This document shows positions 56,165 through 64,000 of a DNA stretch of 64,000 bases, piece after piece. The first letter of the stretch is position 1. Every line of letters begins with the position of its first letter. The stretch is from Carettochelys insculpta (Eukaryota > Chordata > Testudines > Carettochelyidae), in assembly GCF_033958435.1 (NCBI RefSeq), contig NC_134137.1, positions 118,890,001 through 118,954,000 of the forward strand, given 5' to 3'. Both the position numbers and the translations under genes were made by a program. The notes under the pieces were generated by a model that was not told the origin of the DNA, did no database searches, and saw only the letters and a list, made by a program, of their open reading frames with translations.

Positions 56165-58868
56165 GTACACGGTTAGGTGCATGACACTGTGAAGGTGGGA
56201 GAATGGGTATTTAAACATTTTCCTCCTATTTCTTGAAAATGTGCATTGCAGTTCTGAAAATTCACTCTCTCTAGTAGAAAACGGGTCCTAGAGTCCTGCA
56301 GAGGACTGAGAGGACCAGCTCCTTGTTGCTGTCCTGTATCTCTGATAACTGGTTAATCCTACATTCAGCTGAAATGACTAAATTTCCTACTGACTGCTGC
56401 ACCCCATAAGGAAAAGAAATTACTGTGCTGTCTTTATGGAGATGCTGAGGAGAAAAAAGGGCTCAGATGTGTTAAGGCCTTTTTGGATCAGGCCTGATCC
56501 TACATTCATTGAAGTCCTTGAAGTTGGTGGACAATCAAGCTCTAAATCCTGGTTTCCTGGTAAAGAAGAAAGCAGCAAGGGAGTCTGATGTTTCTTTTGG
56601 ACTCTTGTGCTGCAATCCTGAATGTTTACATTTCAGTCTTTTAAGAGGCCAACCACATCAATGCTTGTAATAATAATTTAAAATACTAGTATTTAAGTCT
56701 ATTAAATATAAATACTTGACTGCAACCTACTTAAAGCAATACAGTAACATTTTCAAGAGTGCTTAAGTGATTTAGCAACCTAAGTCTCATGAGATTTGGG
56801 ATCGTAAGTGCCTAAGTCCCTTTAGAAAACGGGCTATTTGGACTTATGCTCTATAAGTCTGTTGTTTCAGGGCAATGGCTTTATTTTGTGAATATGCAGG
56901 TCCTTGCCCAGAATCTGCTCGCTTAGTCTTTGTACTGGATAGAAATACATGTGCACTGAGCTAAGCCTGTTTGATTCCATACGTCTTATTCTAATTTATA
57001 CTAAAGTACACTTACATCCACTGTAAGGACTGGTTAAATTGCCAGAGAGATGTCTAGCAGCTTTGTTGTAAACAAAAATCAGACTTCATCTGTTTTCCTT
57101 TGTGGAGGCCTAGCCAAATAGCCTATTTTATTCACGTTTATTTTTTGTCTGATGAACTCAGTAGCTTAAAGGAGCACCATACTGATCCTGTTTTCTGCTT
57201 GGAGAGGAATTACAGAATTTTCCTGTATTAGCAACCTCTTTAAAAGGTTTCTAAAATAATGGAAAATGACCGAGAATCCTATGTGATCAGGTGGATTCGG
57301 AAAAGAGGGAACTCCTCTGTTGACACAGATAGTAAATAGAGTGCATCAAACATTCGCAGTAATTGCCTTAGGGAAAAATTGCTAATAAGCTGCTGCATCA
57401 TCAATGAAAAATCAGACTTCATTGGTGGTATTTGGGTTTTGTTGTTGTTGTTTCTAGCTTTGTTCTCATTTAACCTTTATTATTTTTTGTAGAATTTCAC
57501 CAGCATAAGTAGCCTACCTACATCAAAGAGCACAGTGAATGTTTGGGACAAGGTTATATCAAGCAAGAGAATGGGACACTTGGCAGTAGAAGGAACTGGT
57601 GCACTTAAAGCGCACAGCTTTGTTTTAATCCTTTCATCTACCTTTTTAGCTTCTTTTTGTTTCAGCTGCCATAAACACTTGCTGTGGAGCCAATGTTCAG
57701 TACTAAAAGGATTTTTTTTTTGTATTCCTCTCATTTCTGTTGAAACATGACACTCAAATTGGAGATAGGAGCAGAGATCAACAAACCCTGTCAGCTCTTG
57801 TCAACCCAGGTGTAACAGTGTGATCTTCTTAAATTGCTGCTAATCTGCCAAAGATCTCTTTATCTGCAGTCTCCATCATGCTGTTTGCTCACATTTGGTT
57901 AACACTTTAAATTTCCCTTTTGGAGGTGTCACTGTTTGCCATTTAGTAACTAAGAAGAACTGTGAGAGCAGCTTAAAGCACATGGATTTGGGAAGCTAGA
58001 AAAGCTGATTAGCTATTCAGGGAGAATAATCTTATTGAAAGTAGTAAGAGCTGTATAAAGAATGCTTTTCCCTTTCCTCGTAACAATCTTCTAATTATGT
58101 TGTCAAGCTTGCTGTCGTGTTCTCCCCCTGTGCCATTAAGAAACCATTTTCTATGTTAAGAAAGAGATTTCCAGATCATGATGATGTTTGCTGATTTTTT
58201 TTATTGTTTAAAGAATCTGTGTGTATTAAACCAAACATTAAAAAATGATTCATGTGCAGCATAATTATTTGAGATGAGGAGCTCCAGGCAGTTGTGGTGG
58301 GGAGAGAGAGAGAGGGAGGCAGGAAGGGTACAGTGGAGGCGGGGGGGCATTAGTATTCCACATCAGTGCAAGAGGCTTTCACCTCCATGGCTGGGATCTG
58401 AATCTAGGTGGGACCTTTGTGACTGAAATGCAGTCATAAATCGATAGCTGCTTGAGAGGTCAGAAGCAGGGCCAGTAAATATCTGCGGCTGTATATTTCT
58501 GAGCAAAACTGAACAACATTTCCAGTCGATAGATGGATGAGAAGTTCAACTGTGCACAAATGTGTTCTTATATTTTACTGCTCTCCATATTTTGAAGGAA
58601 GGCATGAGAATGATGAAAGTGTTCTGAGTGGGATGAACAGCAGGCAGACTCAGCCACACAGCTCATCTCAACAGCACAAATATGCAGGACACCAAGAGAT
58701 GACCTTGTAAACCCCATCAGGCAATGTCCTTTGCTTTCCAGTGAAGCTGGATACTGATTAATTTATATAGTAGTAAAACAGGGAGCTTTTTATTTAACCC
58801 AATATTTGAAACTACTGCATAATATATTGGTAGCAAAAGACTTTGTCATAAGCTATGCTGTTTCAATG
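56165..58868. other. No gene or repeat recognised; low-repeat stretch
   Basis: This is the longest interval besides 9726-12890 without a recognisable mobile element. A GA-rich run lies at 58303-58330. No exon is supported. Confidence 0.4.
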
Positions 58869-58871
58869 AAT

Positions 58872-58982
58872 TAAATCTGATATAAATCTGAAGTGAGTCT
58901 TACCCACAAAAGCTCATTACCTAATAAATAGAATTGTCAATCTTAAAGGTGCTACAGGACTGCTTGCGTTTTGTTTTGTTTT
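58872..58982 (+). mobile_element. PLE tail
   Basis: CTGAAGTGAGTCTTACCCAC, AAAAGCTCATTACCTAATAA and GTGCTACAGGACTGCTTG, ending in a GTTTT run, follow the PLE tail order. Confidence 0.75.
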
Positions 58983-59689
58983 GGGAGTGGGGAGCTGAAT
59001 TAAAGCCACCCAAGGTTTTAGCTCAGCAGGTAGCAATCTGACTTGGTTGCGCCAATCATGTTTGAATAAGACACCATGCTGACCTCAAGGCTTCACTATG
59101 AAAAGTGCCATCATTCTGATGAGTTGCTATATCAAGCTGCTTTCTTTCCATCACTTTTGGGAGCCCAGGACGAAATACAAGATCTCGTGAATAGGTGGTA
59201 GAATTAGGAGATGGGGTAGATTTGCCTTCTCAAATTTAATAACTTTCATTCAGTGTCCCCACTAAAATGGTTCATTTTGGTAGCAATCCTTCCCAAATTC
59301 AATGCATTTTGAGGCAAATATTAATAGTGCCGTGGGGCATGGTGCATAACTTTTTCCTCCTTAAAATTGTGCATATATAATAGTCTTGCATTTGGTTTTT
59401 AGTGATGCCATCATGGCAAAGAAATAGCTTAATGTACTTGCACATGAATTTGTAAAGCACTTATCATAAACAATACAAACTGCCATCTTACTTGGCAATA
59501 GACACATTGAATCTTGACTCACTGAGACACAGTCAAAGATGAGGCTCAGAACACCAATTTTCAAGTCACTTTTCAGAGAAGAGCTGCACTGTAAAAGTGA
59601 CTTGAAAGGGAATTCTGTAAAAAGATATGGTGGCTTATTATTCCTCAGACAGTCCTGGAATCATTCAATCCCCATTGACAAAACATTGC
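58983..59689. other. No gene recognised
   Basis: No feature is supported. AAGTCACTTTTCAGAGAAGA-type sequence at 59560-59605 repeats inverted over a short distance (GTGACTTGAAA). Confidence 0.3.
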
Positions 59690-59698
59690 CACAGGCTT

Positions 59699-59888
59699 TT
59701 GGAGCATAAGCTTTCGTGGGCAAAGCCCCACTTCATCAAATGCATGATGGCTCATGCACCTGAAGAAGCGGGTCTTTGCCCATGAAAGCTTGTACTCTAA
59801 AATATCTGTTAGTCTATATGGTGCCACAGGACTTTGTGTTGTTTTTGAAGATACAGACTAACTCAGCTGTCCCTCTGATACATGTCAT
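59699..59888. mobile_element. PLE tail foldback, second subfamily
   Basis: The left arm GCATAAGCTTTCGTGGGCAA, GCCCCACTTCATC is inverse to the right arm GAAGAAGCGGGTCTTTGCCC, ATGAAAGCTTGTACTC. The right side continues to GATACAGACTAACTCAGCTG. CACAGGCTT occurs on both sides (59690-59698 and 59889-59897), a possible 9-bp target duplication. Confidence 0.75.
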
Positions 59889-60126
59889 CACAGGCTTATC
59901 ATGCCAAAAGAATCAAGGCTGGGCTTTGGCCTGAACCTGAAAGGAGGTCATGGTGGCCACCTCAGCAATGAAAATCTGCCAACCATGGCATCTCAATGTA
60001 CCTTCAATCCCTTCCTCTTTTGCCTGGACACCAGCCACATAACCCCATTCAGTAACATTCAAAATCCCACCACTAGCTTCTGCTTGTCCGAAGTTGGGAA
60101 TGGGTGACATGGGATGGCTCACCTGA

Positions 60127-60238
60127 TGAGTGCCTCTTCTGTTCATTCCCTCTGGGGCACCTTGCATTGACTTCTGTGGGAAGACAGGATATTGAACTTT
60201 GATCTGACCCTGCACAGCCACATCCTTATGTTTCAGGA
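60127..60238 (+). mobile_element. Worn CR1/L2-type LINE tail
   Basis: The phrases ATTCCCTCTGGGGCACC, GGAAGACAGGATATTGAA and CACATCCTTATGTTTCA follow the order of 47020-47172. Confidence 0.5.
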
Positions 60239-60724
60239 TCATCTTTCTGATTCTTTTTTCTGATCATGTAAATCCTCAGTTTGTCTCCCGTGGCTCCCCT
60301 TCTGCTAGTGCAGGAACTCAGGCTCCTGGTCTTTGCTTTTAAGTCCCTTTGTTATGTTGCCCTGCCCCATCTACCTACCTATCAATCAGACCTACTATCA
60401 GATCCAGCCTTTACTTAGCCAAAGATGGCTGCTTGTCTGTTTCTGCTTCCTGTACGTATGCACAATCACCCATGCTGTTCTCCGTGATTGGGAAAAGTGA
60501 AAATTAAAAGTCACAAAGCACCCACCTTATCCTCTTTTAAATCTCCCTTTAAAACTCAATCTGCTTTGATGTCTACTCATCACTCTCATGGGGCATTGGT
60601 TAAACAAGTGGCAAACAGTACTTTGCTGCTAAACTACCTTTTTTTTTGGCCTCATCCACCAGCTCACCCCCATTCTTCTCGTCTGTTTTGTGCTCCTGTT
60701 ATATCCTCCCTGACATGTAGGCTG

Positions 60725-60905
60725 TAGGTTGTGTGGGACAGGGACTGCCTTCTTCGTTCCTTATCTGTCTAGCACTTAGTGTAATGGGGATCCTTGCCAG
60801 TGATATCTAGTGGTTAGTGTAACATTATTTATTTATTTATCAAGTAAATAATAATTAATTTAATACTAAAATACAAATAATTAATAATTAATCATAATAA
60901 ACCAC
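60725..60905 (+). repeat. Interspersed repeat tail with AT-rich end
   Basis: GTGGGACAGGGACTGCCTTC and TAGCACTTAGTGTAATGGGG are followed by a TTATTTATTTATTTAT and TAAT-rich stretch. Similar text at 61340-61410 (CATCTAGCAAAATGGGAACC, AATACATAATAAATAAG) points to one dispersed family that I cannot name. Confidence 0.4.
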
Positions 60906-61171
60906 AGCTACAGTATTCAAAGCCAATTCAATCTTAAAGGTGGCAAGGGCATCCGGTCTGAATCATGGTCATGAATGATCCACCAGCAGGGTTTCGGTGC
61001 AGTCCCTGGCAGGGTTTAGTTATGCTAGGAATAATGCCTACCTCTCTGCCTGGGTAGAAAGATCAATGCAGGAGCAGGGAGGGAAAAATTTAATTTTCCA
61101 AACCAGTTGAGATGACTCTTCCTTTCTCTTTAACTTAGTACAAATCCAGAGCATGCTCACCTGCATGATTC

Positions 61172-61335
61172 AAACCATCATAGATTTCTAAGGCCAGGCA
61201 GAACCATTAAATCATTTAATCTGACCTCTTGTATAATACAAGCCATCACATTTCACCTGTTTACTCCTGCAAGGAGCCCAGCAACTTATGTTTGTAGATC
61301 TTTCAAAAAGCATCCCATTTTGATCAGTGCTTGTA
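61172..61335 (-). mobile_element. CR1-type LINE 3' end
   Basis: The plus text CATCATAGATTTCTAAGGCC, GAACCATTAAATCATTTAAT, CTGACCTCTTGTATAATACA and GATCTTTCAAAAAGCATCCC is the inverse of a common turtle CR1 3' region. It is worn. Confidence 0.6.
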
Positions 61336-61410
61336 CAACATCTAGCAAAATGGGAACCTGGGCCGTGCTTAGAGCCCCAAGCATTGCAACACTACAAATA
61401 ATACATAATA

Positions 61411-62090
61411 AATAAGAGAAGCATTAGTGTCACAGCCCCCAGTTGTTTTATTCTCACTATTGTTGGGGAAACAGAACTTTGTGCACCTTTATTGTGACCA
61501 AACAGGACTGAATCCAAAATAAAAAAAATATAACTCCACTATTAATTTCTTCTCCTAACAGAAACATCTGCAAGACCCCAAATATTGGCTAGCCCCTTCT
61601 ACCAAAAGGGATAACGCTCTACTGATAAACACATTCATGCTTTACAGTAACTATGGCTCTTCAAGATATGCTACCCATATAGATTCCAAGAGCTTCCCTT
61701 CTTCCCCACTAACTGCAGTCCTGCTCTAGCAAGATACTGTACTTACTGGTGCAGGAACTGTGCACAGGTCCTGGTTTCCCCAACCTTTTTACCCTAAGCT
61801 GCAGGAAGAGTGTGTGGCCCAATGCACACTGCTATTTAGAATAATTCAATCTTGTGTGCATAGGTGCATGAGTACTTACAGTGGAATCTTCATGCACAAC
61901 ACACCTCAGAGACCCATATTTAGTGTAGGGTAAGTAAAAATTCTTTTCTGTCTCAAAGATTCGAAGATGGAGGTCATCTCTTCTTTCCAATCTGCTGTAT
62001 TGTCTTTACCAGGAAGCAGAGAAGTAGCTGAAAAAATTGTGCTTTGTGTCAGACAATTTTGTTAGATAATGGAAGGTAAGTGTGTCACCA
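61411..62090. other. No gene recognised
   Basis: No feature is supported. Confidence 0.3.
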
Positions 62091-62094
62091 GAGT

Positions 62095-62240
62095 GATCCC
62101 CAATATCATCAAGGCCATCAGCTGAAGAGAACTGATGTTAGTGGGACATGTGAGTCAGATGAGTCGAGGAAGATGGCCAAAGCAAGTGTTTCATGGAATA
62201 ATGCCAAGTATCGGGGCAGAGAACACCCTTGGAAACTGTG
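62095..62240 (+). pseudogene. Non-LTR retrotransposon ORF, C-terminal remnant
   Basis: One frame reads ELMLVGHVSQMSRGRWPKQV then FHGIMPSIGAENTLGN. It follows the L-W-GHV-RM-R-PK-F-GEL pattern at the C-terminus of many LINE proteins, perhaps the same clade as 47530-48061. It is short and worn, so this rests on the GHV-RM-PKQVF order. Confidence 0.4.
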
Positions 62241-62289
62241 GTTTAATAATGTGAGTGGCTAGATGGGATGAGGTAGGGTGTGATTCTCA

Positions 62290-63440
62290 AAGTTGTGTGA
62301 CGATCATGAAATGTAGAAGGAGATCTCTGGAGGTTTACTCTTGTGTGTTGTATATATTGCTCAGACATATTATTGGCTTCAAAGAGAAGTTCGTTGAAAT
62401 TTAAGTCTATGATCTTTTGCACTAGGAGAGAAAGTAACATTCAGGGCCCATTACAATTTATTTTTATTCAAAAAAAGAACAAAGCACGTAAAAACTCTAA
62501 TTCTTTCAAAAAGAGAAACAATAAAAATACTACTTAAAAAGAATGAGAGTAATGAGTGCAGTAACTGTGAGACTGGACATCTTGAAAAACATTTTCCAGC
62601 AAATTAAAGATACAGTAGCTTTAACGTAATATTTATTGACATTTATGAGAGAGGGCCCTAGGAAGCACTGCAGTACCTGGTATTAAATAAAAAGTGCAAG
62701 CAGGCATCATATTATTTGAAACCCCAGCAAACTCTAGTGTTTTCCATCAAGACTACTCCTCTGTGAAGAAACAGTAGAACATCCTTCTCTCCCTGTTGAT
62801 TGTTATGTTGATCTGCCATGCCCCGCGATCCTATGGATGATCCTCCACTCAGGGCACCTACCACTTCCTTCCTACCGCTTCCTTCCTCTAAGAGCAGCTG
62901 CATCCTGTTCTGAACACCTTCTAAAGATGACAAGACAGAGCTGCGGAAGCAGAGGTAAAATTTTAAATGACTAATTTCTCTCTGCAAGTCTTGTCATATG
63001 AATATTCTTCAGGTGTGCCTGACACTTGATGGCTCTGCTTCTGCTCATCAAGGCACTGAACAGATGGATTGATGAGGTGTTGGGCAGTTAGCTCCCATTT
63101 CCTGTAGGGGCCAAAAATTCTTGAGAGTTTCTACATTGTTTCTCTCTAAGCAGTTGTACAAAAACACCTTTCTGCTATTTGCCTTTATTTTAAATTTCGA
63201 TAACAACAAACCTTTGTACCTCAACCAACCATTCTGTTTATCTTAATTGGTCCTTGACATTTCCTTGAAGGAACTCTCTGTTACTTCCCCTAGTTGTCTC
63301 TGCCCTGCCTCTTGCATTGGAATGATTAGGGCCAAGCTGCCATCAGACTGGGTTCTAGCATGGATACAACAGGGTGACTATATTCCTACAGTATGGTCCT
63401 TGAATCAACACTCTTTTACAGCAATGAATACCAATATTCA
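62290..63440. other. No gene recognised
   Basis: No feature is supported up to the repeated block at 63443. Confidence 0.3.
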
Positions 63441-63442
63441 GG

Positions 63443-63940
63443 TTTTGCTAACAGGAGGGAGTTTTGAGAGGAGCTCTCCTGGTGAAGGAGGGGGAAATTT
63501 ACACCACCTTGGGGTAAGTGGCTGGTTGGAGTCTGTGGGTGTTTGTTTGGGGCTTGAGTTTGTCCGTTTGTTTGGAGTTTTGAGTGCTGAGCTGTGTTTG
63601 TTTCAAAGGCCATGTGCTCAGGCTGGCAGTTTGAAGCTGTGAGCCTTAATAAGATTTGAAACCAAAAACTCTGTTCATTGGTCAAGCCGTAGCCAGAGCC
63701 AGAGGTAGCCAATCAGAGCCTGAGGGAGGGTCTATCAGGAAGGCCAGAGCATTATAAACCCTGCTAGTAAGCAACCCAGGTGTTTGCTAACAGGAGGGAG
63801 TTTTGAGAGGGGAGTTCAGAAGGGGCACTTAGAGGGCACTAGTTACTTCTGACCACCTTTAGACATAAAACTTTATAAAACTATATCCCAAACATTTAAA
63901 TAAAAGCCCCGTATATAATCAAATTTATTTTTAGGAGAAA
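63443..63940 (+). mobile_element. Probable CR1 5' UTR with 340-bp direct repeat
   Basis: TTTGCTAACAGGAGGGAGTT (continuing TTGAGAGG) occurs at 63443 and again at 63783. The right copy leads after 160 bp into an open frame at 63941. Tandem 5' units are seen in some LINE promoters. The family call depends on the frame that follows. Confidence 0.45.
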
Positions 63941-64000
63941 ATGCAGGCAAAAGCCCAGCAGCAGAGTGGGGGCCATCCTTCTTATTGCATCAAGTGTAAC
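63941..64000 (+). CDS. Start of a LINE ORF1, cut by the window edge
   Basis: The ATG at 63941 opens 20 codons that run to the end of the window without a stop (MQAKAQQQSGGHPSYCIKCN). The histidine and CIKC pair look like the start of the zinc-knuckle/PHD-type region of CR1 ORF1 as I remember it from turtles. The plus-strand orientation and the upstream repeated 5' region agree. Only the start is seen, so a host exon cannot be excluded. Confidence 0.45.
   Translation, partial: MQAKAQQQSGGHPSYCIKCN

Noticed and set aside
57480..57750. Possible exon after a TTTTTTGTAG acceptor-like site
   Set aside because: The frames (71 and 84 residues on opposite strands) have no domain, and the splice-like word is common in AT-rich DNA.

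Overview
The window looks like vertebrate nuclear DNA, most likely from a turtle. I found no host gene exon, tRNA, rRNA, CRISPR array or prokaryote-type operon. Three things point to turtle. There are CR1 retrotransposons with the ATTCTATG-type 3' repeat. There are tRNA-derived SINEs with a CR1-like tail, of the kind known from cryptodiran turtles. There is also a dense population of Penelope-like (PLE) tails and short inverted-repeat DNA transposons with a GGCTRYGTCTACAC terminus. The assignment rests on family recognition from memory, not on a database search. Long AT-rich stretches between the repeats look like gene-desert or intronic DNA.

Layout. Positions 0.87-3.5 kb hold a compound Harbinger region: a broken, intron-containing transposase (+), a terminal piece, a broken Myb/SANT-like partner gene (-) and a 261-bp MITE. 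At 8.8-9.7 kb there is a PLE 3' part with an open GIY-YIG endonuclease frame, followed by two inverted copies of its tail. At 12.9-13.1 kb there are two adjoining long hairpins. From 15.0 to 18.0 kb there is a degenerate minisatellite, a PLE fragment and an old CR1/L3 copy. The first 680-bp MITE is at 18.6 kb, a GC-rich degenerate repeat at 20.4-21.3 kb, and two adjacent SINEs at 21.9-22.3 kb. A Ty3/gypsy remnant at 23.7-25.2 kb abuts a 2.76-kb 5'-truncated CR1 (25.2-28.0 kb, minus strand). From 28.3 to 30.5 kb there is a stack of nested DNA transposons and a PLE tail.

The second half holds a hAT element (31.2 kb), a Harbinger-like end beside a PLE reverse transcriptase piece (33.0-33.9 kb), and a 3.1-kb RTE-like non-LTR element (36.1-39.2 kb, plus strand). 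An old CR1 at 41.9-45.0 kb is split by a second copy of the 680-bp MITE. A PLE foldback with target duplications lies at 45.4 kb, a different non-LTR element at 47.5-48.1 kb, and the third 680-bp MITE at 49.5 kb. A 420-bp palindromic MITE is at 55.3 kb and another hAT at 55.8 kb. Several PLE and CR1 tails follow, and what looks like the 5' end of a CR1 copy runs off the right edge at 64 kb.

How the parts relate. The MITEs share terminal repeats and 3-bp target duplications with the Harbinger-like pieces, so the transposase-type element is the natural source of their mobility. CR1 machinery would have moved the SINEs. The PLE endonuclease/RT family would have moved the many short PLE tails. 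Every autonomous element visible here is truncated or carries stops, so mobility now would depend on copies elsewhere.
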